Below, in pieces: positions 53,001 to 64,000 of a stretch of 64,000 nt of DNA (within the stretch, counting starts at the first letter, position 1; each line of letters starts with the position of its first letter). Origin of the DNA: Brachypodius melanocephalos. Its lineage: Eukaryota; Chordata; Aves; Passeriformes; Pycnonotidae. A model generated the notes under the pieces. That model searched no databases. It was given only the letters and a program-made list of their open reading frames with translations, and was not told the DNA's origin. A program made the translations under genes and the position numbers. Where the stretch lies: assembly GCA_013398615.1 (NCBI GenBank), contig VZSR01000028.1, positions 1,483,940 through 1,547,939 on the forward strand. Reading direction: 5' to 3'.

Positions 53001-54984
53001 GGATTTATTGAAAATAACAATATACTCTCAGGTGATCTGTCTCTAGTCTAAATTGCCTGCCAGGTTTAAGATAAGCCAGTGATAGTAATGTCTTGGCTCA
53101 CAGGAGTCAACTCCTGTTTATTAATAATATTCACTCATAAATTTGGGATAACGCTGTGCCTGTACTTTCAGATCCGAAAACAAGGTTTTGTATACAGTTC
53201 AGCAGAATTAAAATGCTACACAGTTGCTTTAATTTCCATTGAGAATTGGGTTTGAGATCAAGGGGTTTATGTAGGACAGCGTGTTTTCTCCCATTTGGAT
53301 GCAAGCAACTCAATTCTTTGAAGAGACTCTGACAACATTTTAACCCTTATTTGCTTGTTTGGTGCTCTGTAGGTAAAGATGTTCTCATGGTCTCTTACAA
53401 AAATCTTCAGAATAGGTGGCTTGTTTTTTCTTTGACAAATTCTTTTTAAAAATTTGGTTTAAAGTGTGGCAACAGAGAAACTTAGGAGTATGTCTAGTCT
53501 AGGGCTTGCCTGTCAAATAGGGGCCTGGCAAAACAACTTTGTGTTCTTTTTTCCTTAGGCTATCGTGTATTTTTTTTTGACACAGTGTTGGGGGTGTTTT
53601 GTTGGTAATGAAGATGGGCAATTTGGTTTGTAAAATGCCCAGAGCCAAGGAGAGAAATTTTAAAGATAATTCCTTCCTGTACTGAGACATACTGGGAGAG
53701 TTTCATATTGTCTTTGTGACCTGATAAGAGTTTTGGAAGAACTTCATCTGGAACTTTATCATTCACATATGCACACACACAGAGGTGTTCTTTTAATATA
53801 TGTATGTATAAATATAATAAGTTTCTTTTGAGACTTTAACATCTCTAAGTGTATGGAACAAATGGTTAAGTATAAAGATGTCTGTAGGACAATATACTGT
53901 TAGCCACCGATTCAGTAAGTTGCTTAGACTGGAGGAAACTGTTCAGTTTTAAATTAACTCAATGTGTGAATCTTTTGCAAAGTAAATAAATTTGCAGCCC
54001 ACAAAGTTAAGAAGAAGTACTTAACTCCCTGCAGGAATGAAAGTGCCTTTGATCTAAACAGGCAATATAATTCTTAGTACCTTGTATTGAAGGGCTGCAA
54101 TCCAAGCTGAGGAAGTTCTGTGCTAATCATGGACTGTGGTTCTCTGTGGTTGTGGAAGCATCTGGGGAAAATACTGGATGAGTGATCTCTGAGAGCATTG
54201 GGGTCCTTGTCATGCTGTAGATTGGCTCTCTCATGGGGCCTGGGTATTGGACTTATGTGATTTCTGATTTCCTGGAGTATAATAGAGAACATGTTTACTA
54301 CTTTAACTTTTTAGCAAAGTATTTCCCCTGTAATATTTCACATTCCTTTTTAGCGGTTTTCCTTTCAGGCAGAGTGAAGCAGAAGCTGTATTTCAATATC
54401 TCTTATTTGCACCGTATTTTCAAGAGATTATTTGTTGTCTAATCTTTTGATATCCACATGAATTGCTGGCAAGTCTGTGTACTACCATTAGACAGAAAAG
54501 GGTCTGTGACTGTTGCATTGGTACCTAAAGGGCACTGATGTGTCTGGGAGTTTGGCGTTCATGTCCTTTAATGGCTGTTGTGAGCTGAGTGTTCAGCCAT
54601 GGACAAGGACACACAATAAGGGATGTACACCTCAGACATCTGGAGAAAAAGTTTTAGGTTACCTTTGTATGCTTCTGTTCATTTCACAGAGTGGGCTCTG
54701 TCAGTTTTTTTCATGTTCTTATGCTTAATGTGGCTTGGTTAATATTTCTGAGACACTTGGGGCTTTTACTCTTTCTGCTGTTGGCCACTGTATCGTGCAG
54801 ACGTGCCTGTGCATTCTGGAGTTCAGGAAATGCTGTAGCTGTTCTACAAAGATTTAGTCAAAGCTAAAATAGTCATCTAACTGTGCCATCTGTCTTGTGG
54901 CTCTCCCATCTCTGCATTCCTCAGGCTTCAGCATTACTTGCACACAGAATCACATCCTGATTGTTGTCTCTCTAGCTTTGCAGT
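44061..54984. other. Intronic sequence without recognisable genes
   Basis: About 10.9 kb. A T/G-rich tract at 46114-46161 and 15 T at 48091-48105 are the main low-complexity features. 47640-48060 is GC-richer, with a 129-codon - strand open frame and a 130-codon + strand open frame overlapping it, which I attribute to composition. I found no exon for the expected PDZ1 region. Confidence 0.6.
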
Positions 54985-55260
54985 GAGGGCGCTTTAAATA
55001 TTCATAATGTTATGTATATATCATTATTAGAAATCCTGGGCTTTAAGCACACTGTCATCCATTGTTCAGTAAACACAATTACAATTGCCCTATCGTTCAT
55101 CTCTAATGAATCCATGCTAATTGATTAATCAGTGCTGTTGCTCCACTCTGATAATCCCATATGAGGAATAGTAGTAATGTAACTAGCAATTACTAACATA
55201 CATTGCACGCTGAGGAAAGCTTACCATAATGCACTGTCATAATAATGCACAATGCAGAGG
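54985..55260. promoter_or_regulatory. Candidate conserved non-coding element (possible enhancer)
   Basis: An AT-rich stretch dense in homeodomain-type cores (TAAT/ATTA), including CTAATTGATTAATC at 55117-55130, plus GATAA and octamer-like words, without simple repeats. It has the look of vertebrate conserved non-coding elements that lie in introns of developmental genes. This is pattern recognition only; no alignment was available. Confidence 0.3.
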
Positions 55261-55344
55261 GCAAATGCAGATCAGCAGTGCCCCAGCCAGGCCCTGCATT
55301 CCATGGCACAGCTCTGGCTTTTGGGAGGAGAGGTGCCCACGTGG

Positions 55345-55441
55345 GCTGGAGTGTGGTGGTTTTTGGGTGTGTTTCCAGTAGTTTTTTTGGTTGGTGCTGG
55401 TGCTGGTGTGTGGGTTGCTTGGTTTGGGGTTTTTTTTCACC
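55345..55441 (+). repeat. G/T-rich low-complexity tract
   Basis: A stretch almost lacking A, made of TGG, GTG, GGTGCT and T-run words. It causes the open frames at 55237-55655 on both strands, which are not genes. Confidence 0.7.
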
Positions 55442-56169
55442 CTTACTGGAACATTTCTGTTTAAGAATTGGTTCTTGGCCAGTAGAGGTGCCAAATCCTA
55501 ATATTTATCAATATATCATCAATGCTTTTAAAAACAGCTTTCTGCTGTTTTGGAAAAGGCATTGCTCACACCTCAGCCTAGAAATTGTTAAAAATGTTGG
55601 GCCTAAGTCCAGAGTTTTAGGAGTAGGAAAGCTTCTTCCAGAGACTTTTAACTGAGGTATTTTTTACATTTTTCTTTTTCTCTCAGCCCTTCACAAATTG
55701 AAGTATTAGGCACTCCAGCTGCACCTCTTCCTTCTGTAGCAGATAGGTATGATTTGTGCTGATAAAATTGAAACAGTAATCAATATTGAAATAAAATAAT
55801 TAAAGTGTAATGTTAAGGAAGAAAGGGAGTTGAAGCTGTTGACCCCTGAACCGAAGCATAAGCAATAACTTTGAGAATGTGTGTCTGTGTGTGCCTGAGA
55901 GATACTTTTCCTAAAGATCCTGAGCACTTTTCCGACACATGTGGAAATGGATGCATGTGGATCCAGTTGCTCCCAGGCTGCTTCAGTGCCAGCCCAGGCA
56001 CAGTACCTGATGTGCTGGGGAGGGGGAATTCGGGCAGCTCCGTGTTTGCCCTGAACAGAGGATGGGATGATGACCCTCAGCAGAGAGCTGTTAACAAACA
56101 ATTTGGAGGAATAATTTCTTACTCCAGACTGATTCTCAGGAGAGTGTCTATTTATGCCCTTGGTTTAAA
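55442..56169. other. Intronic sequence without recognisable genes
   Basis: Between the G/T tract and the next AT-rich element. A 131-codon open frame on - (55706-56101) and a 100-codon one on + (55871-56173) overlap here without recognisable content. Confidence 0.55.
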
Positions 56170-56670
56170 ATAACCTTTTAAATGCGAAGATCACAACTCG
56201 CTACGATATTCAAGAAATCCATTGGTAGTCGAGGGAAAAAATATTGCTGTTGTGGTTCCTGAAACTGTCATGTAATTGCTGAAAGCCGTACTATATTATG
56301 GCTTTTCTTTGTGCTCTGCTAATTAAACATGAATCCACTTGGATGTTATTAAAAATATCTGAAGACATACAGCTATTCTTATGTTGAAAAATATCTTTTA
56401 CCAGTCCAGTTGAATACATTTCAATTGACAAGATTGAAAGAGGCTGTGTGATTCTTATTTTCATAATAGTTGACTGCCTAAAAATCATCTTTAGCAAGTG
56501 ATTAATTGCATTTGTAGATACGGCACAATCGCATCAATTATCCATTTCAAATTAATTTCATTCTGAATAGTTGAGAGGATGATGTCGTTTAATCAGTAAG
56601 TGAAATGGAAGTATTGTAAGCTGTTTAGAAATACTTCCCACGTTCCATGGCACAGTGATTTCAATCAAAC
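56170..56670. promoter_or_regulatory. Candidate conserved non-coding element with retained CpGs
   Basis: AT-rich DNA with an unusual number of retained CpGs for its composition (for example in ATGCGAAG, CTCGCTACGAT and GTCGAGG around 56180-56235, and ACGGCACAATCGCATC near 56520-56537). It also has several ATTAAT/TTAATT homeodomain-like cores. CpG retention in AT-rich intron suggests constraint. This is inference only. Confidence 0.3.
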
Positions 56671-57064
56671 AGGCCACTGGAAAAAATAAGAAATAAACAG
56701 TAACAAACATTAATACTTTTCCTTCAGTTTAGCAGCATTTTGTTAGCCTCCTTTGCTTTGGTTTCCACCCTTGATGTATTGATGTTAGCAATACAGTGTG
56801 AACTATATTTTATTATGCTTGTTTAGAAGGAAAAAAGGAAAGCCGTGTTAAATTAAAAAATGAATCTGGATTTTTTTGAGGCATTGTTATGCATGCCTTT
56901 GCAATACTAAACCACTCTTGCATATATTTTAGGAAGTGGTTTTGGGTGTTGTGTAAAGCTGTGTGGACTGGAAGATTGTAAGTTAGTCTGTTATTATCTT
57001 GGTAATGAAAGATCAGCTGAGCAAATGAAATGCAGATGTTGACACCAATTTCATACCTAACCCT

Positions 57065-57460
57065 TGAATGACTGTGAACGACACCCACAAAATAAAGTGA
57101 TGCCCAACACAGTTGCTCACCACCCTCTGCCTGATGTTCAGCCTGATCACTGAGCAGTGACTGACCTCTCCCAGCCAGCTGCTCGCAGTTTTTGTCCTGG
57201 CCATGATGTTCCAGGCTGTGGAGGATCCCCTTGGCCAGCTGTGCTCAGCTGTCCCAGCTGTGCTCCCTCATGGCTTCTGGTGCATGGGGAACTGAGGTGT
57301 CCTTGACTTTTAGGGTAGCTCTATGAGTAGCACTACTCAGTAGCAACCAAAATATCAGCAGTTTATCAAAATTATCTCTTTCTAAATCCCAGATACAGTA
57401 CTGTGCCAGGTACTGGGAAGAAAATTAATTCTGTCCCAGTCCAAACCAAGATTCCTCGGT
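57065..57460 (+). mobile_element. Avian LTR-retroelement-like interspersed repeat fragment
   Basis: The block matches, from memory, a high-copy repeat found in many bird genomes, probably an endogenous-retrovirus-type LTR or adjoining end. In order it has 'gttgctcaccaccctctgcc', 'gatgttcagcctgatcac', 'ccttggccagctgtgctcag', 'catggggaactgaggtgtcc', 'ttgacttttagggtagc', 'tagcaaccaaaatatcagca', and 'aggtactgggaagaaaatta' followed by 'attctgtcccagtccaaacc'. It carries no viral gene that I can see. The family name and exact ends cannot be fixed without a repeat library. Confidence 0.62.
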
Positions 57461-60400
57461 TACAAAAGTTTGTTTCCTACACCGAGGTGTTACTGCCACA
57501 GTTCTAGTCCAGGTCTCTGCTTACTGCAAGCTTGTTATATATTTCACTTGCCAGATTGTTCCCTTGCCTAGGGATAACCTGCCTCTGTACATGGAAGGTA
57601 ATAAAGAGAAGAGAAACATTTTCTTTATGAAGAGTTTTAGTGCCACATTTTCAATTAGGCCCGGTGTGGATTTAAGGTTGAATGGAGGAAGAGAGAGAGT
57701 GATTTTCAGTCTGAAATATTTTGAAAGCTTGTGGTGTGCTGCATTCTTCCTTTTGCGAGCTGAGGCTGACTATTATCATAATAAAGAGCAGTGGTTATTG
57801 TGGTTGAACAAAGTTCCTTAGCCATTTCAGGAACACACAACTCACATTTTGTCCCAACAGACCAAGTGAGCCACAGAGAAGCCTTTTGAGCCTAAAAAGT
57901 CACGTACAGTTGGCCAGAAATTGAAAACAGCACAAAATGTTACTGCTGGGCCTACAGCAAGATATGTATAACTTTGATTCAGATAGGGTTATCATATTTT
58001 AACCTGTGCTTGGTTCTGTTATTACTGAACAACTTTCTTTGTGTGTGTGTTCCATGAGCTGTGTGGTCTTCTGTATGCAATGTCAGGTGTTGCATTTGTT
58101 GTTCTAGGTAAAGGTAAACAACTTTATAGCAATTGGTTTGGGAATATTTATGAAAGTGTTGATTTTTAAAGCTAAATATAGTGCAATGGCTTTTTAAACT
58201 CATTCTGGCTGTCAGAAATGCTCACGTGATCCTCAAAGTGTTGCTAAAAATGCTCAATTTTTAAATACGGTAATTAAAATTGTCTGTTGTGAGAGCAGTA
58301 GATGAGACATTTCCTGCATTTGTAAACTCAGCATCCCTTTCACCCCCAGGTTTCCTCGCATCTCACTGTTTATGTTGGTGGGATCTGAACTCTTCCTGAA
58401 CCTTCTTGGAAGAAGGTTTGCTGTTGGCCAAGCAGGGAGAGGGAGCTCTGCAGCCTGCCACCCTGCTCCATGACCTTCTGCTCTTTGGGTTGGATACTTC
58501 TCCTTTGTTTGAAAGAGCTGAGGTCCTCAGGGAATACAGTACTGCAAACTGGAACTTCAGACACACATTTTCACTTTTAACTTTGTTGTTAGAAGAAAGT
58601 CTTAGAGAAAAATGCTTTCCCTTGGGTATACCAGACTCTTTGAGTCCTATTTTGAGTAGATACGTGTATTTCTTCTATTAATAGATCTTACTTATTTCCT
58701 TTAAGTTTATTGCTAGTGTTTGATGACAATTTTTTATTCCAAGTGTATCCTGCACTCAGTATTTTCTCCAGTTCTTTATTCAGAGTCCTTTTTCTCTAAA
58801 TTTATCAATTTTGAGATTTTTCTCATGTTGGTTATTGTATAACAAGGTTTTTTCAAAGAAAATATGATGGTTTTTGCTACACAGCTTTCCTAAAGGTGAT
58901 GTATTGGCAATTTTATGCTACCCAAAAACTTACTTGTCTTAAGAATGAATTGTATTCTGAGCCTACCAGACAGACCTGAGGTGATTTAGGGCCCTTCTGT
59001 AGCCACTGGTGGCCTGTGAATATTTCTAAAGTTTTCTTGCTGAGCTAGGTGCTATAGTCTGCTCTTGCATGAATGTGCAAACTTCAGCTGCAGAAGAACC
59101 TCAAAGAAAGATTTGTTTTCAGCTAAAATGGAATTCCAAACTGCACTCTAGCCAGAGTTTAGGTACCAAACAGATGTAGTGCAGTTTTTTGGAAATTACC
59201 AAAATCCAGATTTTTGGGGGTTGCAGTGATAGTGAGAAAACAGAGCAGTGGGACTGGTGGGAAGCTTGGCTGTGTTGGCTGCTCAGGGCTGCACCCTTTG
59301 TTTGTAATACCATTGATAGGTTTGAGCATTTTCAGTCAATTCTGTCTCTCTCTTGTCTCTTTTACTAACCAAAAATGGATACTTTCATGTCTCTGTCCAA
59401 AAGTGCCACTGTTGCTTTTCCCCTCCTTTATTTTGCGGGTTTTATGAAATAAGCCTTTTCAAAAATTAAAGAAAGAACAACAGACTTGGTCCTACTCCCT
59501 GAGCTCAGTAAGACTGTGACTGACTGCATGGTATTCATTGCTGGGGCTGCCATATGCCCGTGCTGACTGTGGAATTGGGAAGAGTGGATGTTCAAAGTAG
59601 CAAATGTCCCTCCTGGTGTGTACTCTGTCACTCCTTCTACTGCCTCATGTGCAAATTTACCCAACCTGAGAGCTGTCACGTAATGAATACAAGACTCCTC
59701 CTGCCATTTGGGTTGCAGTTCTTTGCAGAGGGCTGTTATTTAATAGAATCACTCTCTTCTGCTTACCCCTAATTTAAAGAACAGGCTTTTAGTAGCACTA
59801 AGAAGAATTGCTTAATTCAAATTATCCCTATGTAAATAAATTTTTAAAACTTCCACTGTTCTTAGATGCATATGCTTTCTTTGGCTTTTGTTTTTACCAC
59901 ACCATTTTGCATTTTATTCCTATGTCCTAAGTGAAAACTGCAGTTCTGTCACTGTAAATCTGTTACAATGTCAGCTGAATTTGAGTCAAGGTTTGTTGTC
60001 AGTGTCCTTAATTCTGCTACTATGAGGAAACTGGCAATCAGTCTTTAAAAATTGAACCAGAGATTGAGCATTTTTGTGTGCATTGGATCATTGCTTTTTG
60101 ACAATGTCTTTTAACTGTGCATTTTTGGTTTGCTATCATTCTGCTTGTTTGTCAGGAGGTCTGTTTAAATTTACTGTGCTTCTAATGTAATGCTCAAGTA
60201 CGAAAGGGATCTGTCCATTTATCGTGATTGTTCCGTGACTGGAGCTCTCATGTCATTCTCAGGGAGCTCACTTATAATGTCAGTGTTATGATTCATGTTT
60301 CCATGATCAGTTAAGCCTTTAAATATATCTGGCTTTGTGTTTATTGACTTGAGCATGTGCTAATCTGTGATACGTGGGAGCACTATACTCCTGCAAATGT

Positions 60401-63400
60401 AAACAGGCAGGATGGGGGCTCTGACACTGAACTTTTTCTGAAATCCTTCAGCACACTTCTCTCCAGTCAGGAGAGGGTAACTTTTCTTTAGAAGCTTTTA
60501 TCCTTAAACTTAAACAAGCAAAACCCCTACACCACAATAAACAAACACACCAACCTAAAAAAAACCCCATAAACAAACAGAAGAAGCAAGCTGTAAGTGT
60601 TATGGACTCCAAACTTCATCCTGTGACTCCTCATAGAAGTTTTATCTTGTGGAAAAATTAAAATGTGGTCATGTATGACTGTCAGGTATCTCACAAGGTT
60701 ACCCCATTATTTTCTGGCACAGGAATGATCATACTTTGAAATATATGAGACGTGTTTATAAATCTGGTTTTGAAGACCTCTTCTGAAGGTCTGGTACCTC
60801 TAGTATCTATAATAATCCTCTTATCCAGCTTCAAGCTACTTTCTGTTGGTCTGGCCTGTAGCAGAAAAGAAAACTGTTTGTTGCCATCTTTTTGTAAGGA
60901 CCTCTTGCTTATCTTGGAGTGTAACTGTGCTCTTAGCAATGTTGTGCTGTGCCACAAAGCAAATGGAAGTATGAGATTATACTTGTTGATCAAAAATTTT
61001 TTCTTTCTGGTCAAAAAATCGGCGAATCACTCAACAGAAACAAGATCTGACATTGTGTTCTGAACATCAGTGTTTATCATTGCTGGGAAATCGGTTTCCC
61101 TAAAAGGGGGAGATAGGGGACAAGCATGGGTGTAATGTCACCACAGCAAAACCAACAGTAACCAAAAGCCCAGAAATAGAGAAATAGCATAGCTTCCCTA
61201 GCTGGTGTAGACTGCAAGGAAGGCAGAACAACTCTGAGGCATGAGTAGCATGTTCTCTGTCATGTACTGTGGTTCAGCCAGTGTCTGGGAGAAAAGGGTC
61301 TAGTTAATCACAACCCTGAATATGCTCATGGTGTGGCTATATTTAGTTTTCCATAAAGAAGAGCCTTTTGGAGAGAAGTAGCACCAGAGTTTTCAGTGGC
61401 AGGCTGACAGAGGTTTGCCTTGTTGGGAGCGTTATTGTTAAAGGGTTCATCTGCTTCCAGCATCTCCTGCTACCTCAACACTTTTTTTTAAAGCTTTTGT
61501 CAAGATGAAGTTTTAACGTAGGAAGGGTGTGTGTCTGATTTCTGTTGGTAATGCACTGCTTGAGGTCAAACCCTTGATTTACAAGATTAGTATGGAATAT
61601 ACTTCATATAACAAGAATCATTCCTTGACATGTGGCTCTGCTGTGAGAAGTGATTGGAAGAGATGGCACATGCTCAATACCCAGCTTTGAGAAGTGGTTC
61701 TTTATTAGTGACAGAAGTTCACTTTGAGTGAACTGTATTGCTCTTGCAGTTGAAGCCAAGTCGTTGGCTTCTGCTCTAATTAACACACAAAGAGCATTGC
61801 TACCAGTGTTATAGGTTCAAAAGCACCATGTGAACCAAAAGGGATCCAGCTTGGTTTGTATCTCAAGGGTTTGCTTGCAAGGCTGCTCATGATTTTGGAG
61901 TGCAACCCAACTCTCTTGATACTAATAAACTAAAAATAAGTTCTACAAATCTTTGAGGGCCTGGAAATACCAAACCTTTAAAGCCATCTATTGAAAAAAA
62001 CAATCTTTTCAGAGGAGCTGGAACTTCTAATAGCCAGTGTAGAACTATTATTGAAAATTAAATTACCTATCTAGTTGGCTTTGTTCTTTGAAATGAATTT
62101 ATAGCATTGCTACCTTTTGCCTCGGAACAACTTAATATGGCAAGTGTATACACTGGAAAACTGTACTACTGCAACAACAAAAAAAATAATGATTAACTTT
62201 AGCCTTTATCTAGTTAAGATCAGGCTCTGAATTCAATTCTCTTAGTGTGTTGACAGCTGAAGATTTATGTCTTCCAGCTCTATTCCTGTTGCAGAGTTGA
62301 CAGAAGTGACCCCTCCAAAAAAGGTCTTTGTTACGGATTCTGCTCTGTTTACGTTATTGCCATAAGGGTTGGGATGAAGTACAGTATGTTAAAGCTAATA
62401 CATCACCTGCTGACAGTGGTCTTATCTCATTGGTAACTGTTTCCCTCTCCCAGTATGAAAAAAATGCAAACATTGAGTGCAAGGTTCACAAAAAGAAAGT
62501 TAAATAATAGTTTTCAAGAGCTTTATGGTTGGTGTCTGGACTTTGTGTGCCCTGTATTTTTGTGTCTGATTGTCCAAATGGCTGCATAATTTCTTTTTCT
62601 GGGAAGCTACTCTGAAAATATGCCTATGCCAGATAAACACTGCCAAGGGACAGAGCACAAAAGAAAAGCTGTTGGGCTTACTCAAGGTCTGTGTGATCTC
62701 TTGGGAGAAAGGAGACAGCTCGGAGTGGGAGAGAATGGCATTCAGGTTAGATAGGCAGAGAAGTAAAGCAGCACAATTTTACAGCATTCAGCTTCTCCAG
62801 GGAAAGGGTGGTGGGACTGGCTCGAGGAGCAGGGCTTGAGATACTCTCCTGTTCCTCCAGATGCTGTGTCACGGGTGCTCCACCCAAAATAGGTCTTTCA
62901 GTCCTCACTGTCAGTGAGATGAAGTTATTTTATGGCTGACTTTCTCTTCCAGATACAGCCTTAAAAACACAAACACGGCATTGTTCTGTATGCATAATTA
63001 TGTCCATAGTTTCAGTATGCACTTTGAAATCTCTCAACAGGCTGCTTCCCAGGCATCCTTTCAGGATGGGGAGACAAACCTCAGTGGACCCCCAGAAGTG
63101 CTGTTGGCTCAGAGGGCCCGGCTCCCTAGCAGGTAGGAGCATCTTCTGTGTGGTGCTGGCTCAAATGTGATTTATGAATTTATGTAATACAAGACTGACT
63201 TCTCATTCCAGCTGCACCTCTGGTTCTGCACTGTGCTTCTCATCACCATGATCTCTTCCTCCTCCCGCCTTTCCCACCCTAAAGCTGCATTCGATTCACA
63301 TACCAGAGCACATATTTGAGCATGACAATCTCTTACCCTCGTTGATGAATATGAATGATTTTTTGTGCTGTTTGTAGTATAAGGGTAAGGGGGAAATCTA

Positions 63401-64000
63401 GATTTTTGTTTCTATTCAGTCCTGCAAGCGTTTCATGTCTTAAAACAGAAGATGTTCTTGAATCATATGTTATATCTCAATAAATAACTATTTAACTGAA
63501 CCATATAATCCTGAAATTATCTCGTTCTGCTTAAGTGTCACCTCCAGTATTGAGTGGTAAGGTTATTACTTTGCTATATCCTGTAGCAGATTTTGTATCT
63601 GTGTTCATACACAGTGTAAACTATTTGTAATATTTGCAATATTTCCCTCTGCATTCCTTCACTAGGGAAGTCAGGTGGAATAAATGCTTTTCTTCTCTTC
63701 ATTTATAACAAACTAGAGATGGCCTGTGCTGTTGTATCTGAATGTGGTCGTAGTCCCATTGATGTTTTGGGAAATAATTTTTATTATAACCGGTCTAAAT
63801 TTTGAACAACATTTAGGTAAATACAAAATCTGCATTGGAAACCAGTGGAGTAGAACTTGAGAGCTGCATGGCTGAAACAAAAGGAGAGGAAATTAGGTTC
63901 TCAAGAGGTTTAGTGATGAGCAACAGTGTTTATTGCTCCTGAAGTCAAAGGGAAAATTCTAAGTGGCTGCAATGAAATTGAAAAATAATGATTTTATAGA
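57461..64000. other. Intronic sequence without recognisable genes
   Basis: About 6.5 kb of AT-rich intron to the window edge. It has an A/C-rich low-complexity tract at 60511-60586 and short GT runs at 58040-58051. Short open frames only; no PARD3B-like exon was seen. Confidence 0.6.
60511..60586 (+). repeat. A/C-rich low-complexity tract
   Basis: A run of AAACAAACA, ACCCC and CACCA-like words without a strict period, similar to the tract near 35060. Confidence 0.65.

Larger units (their letters stand above)
39373..64000 (+). other. PARD3B: PARD3B phase-0 intron downstream of the second exon (5' part only)
   Basis: The intron begins GTAGGT directly after a complete codon. I searched for the next expected coding region (linker and first PDZ domain, with its G-P-L-G-I-H-V type core) and saw no match, so the acceptor probably lies beyond 64000. 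It holds one inverted CR1 fragment, one LTR-like repeat and two candidate conserved non-coding stretches. Confidence 0.82.

Noticed and set aside
54074..54292. 72-codon - strand open frame with protein-like composition
   Set aside because: Short, isolated and unrecognised; the flanking frames do not continue it as they do for the retrocopy at the window start.
55237..55655. 136-codon + and 85-codon - strand open frames
   Set aside because: They are produced by the G/T-rich low-complexity tract.
1..64000. Search for CRISPR arrays, operons, phage or other microbial systems, tRNA and rRNA genes
   Set aside because: None were seen; spliced exons, CR1 fragments and AT-rich introns show vertebrate intronic DNA.

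Overview
This is a window of vertebrate, almost certainly bird, nuclear DNA lying inside one large gene transcribed on the + strand. Only two short stretches can be read with confidence as coding: exons at 26252-26420 and 39266-39372. They have consensus splice sites, are joined in phase, and together encode 92 residues. I recognise these residues as the region just after the N-terminal oligomerisation domain of PARD3B (Par-3 family cell polarity regulator beta). The bird assignment rests on three CR1-type LINE fragments, a repeat block resembling a high-copy avian LTR-type repeat, AT-rich and CpG-poor introns, and short A/C-rich low-complexity tracts typical of bird introns.

Layout. 1-26251 is the 3' part of a long upstream intron. 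It holds a probable decayed retrocopy of an unidentified gene on the - strand (about 383-1440), a CR1 fragment (about 17985-18510), a GC- and CpG-richer block (about 22890-23570), and a T/G tract shortly before the first exon. 26421-39265 is a complete 12,845-bp intron. A CR1 fragment begins about 140 bp after its donor, and a short exon-like segment (37685-37730) would break the reading frame if included. 39373-64000 is the 5' part of the next intron. It has an inverted CR1 fragment (about 43731-44060), an avian LTR-like repeat (about 57065-57460), and two AT-rich stretches that look like candidate conserved non-coding elements (about 54985-55260 and 56170-56670).

Almost all other open frames are short and are best explained as chance or repeat-derived. 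I found no tRNA, rRNA, CRISPR array, operon or microbial system, and nothing that amounts to a new multi-gene system. The most useful leads are the unidentified retrocopy, the frame-breaking short exon candidate, and the candidate regulatory elements. All are sequence-reading inferences that need alignment or expression data.
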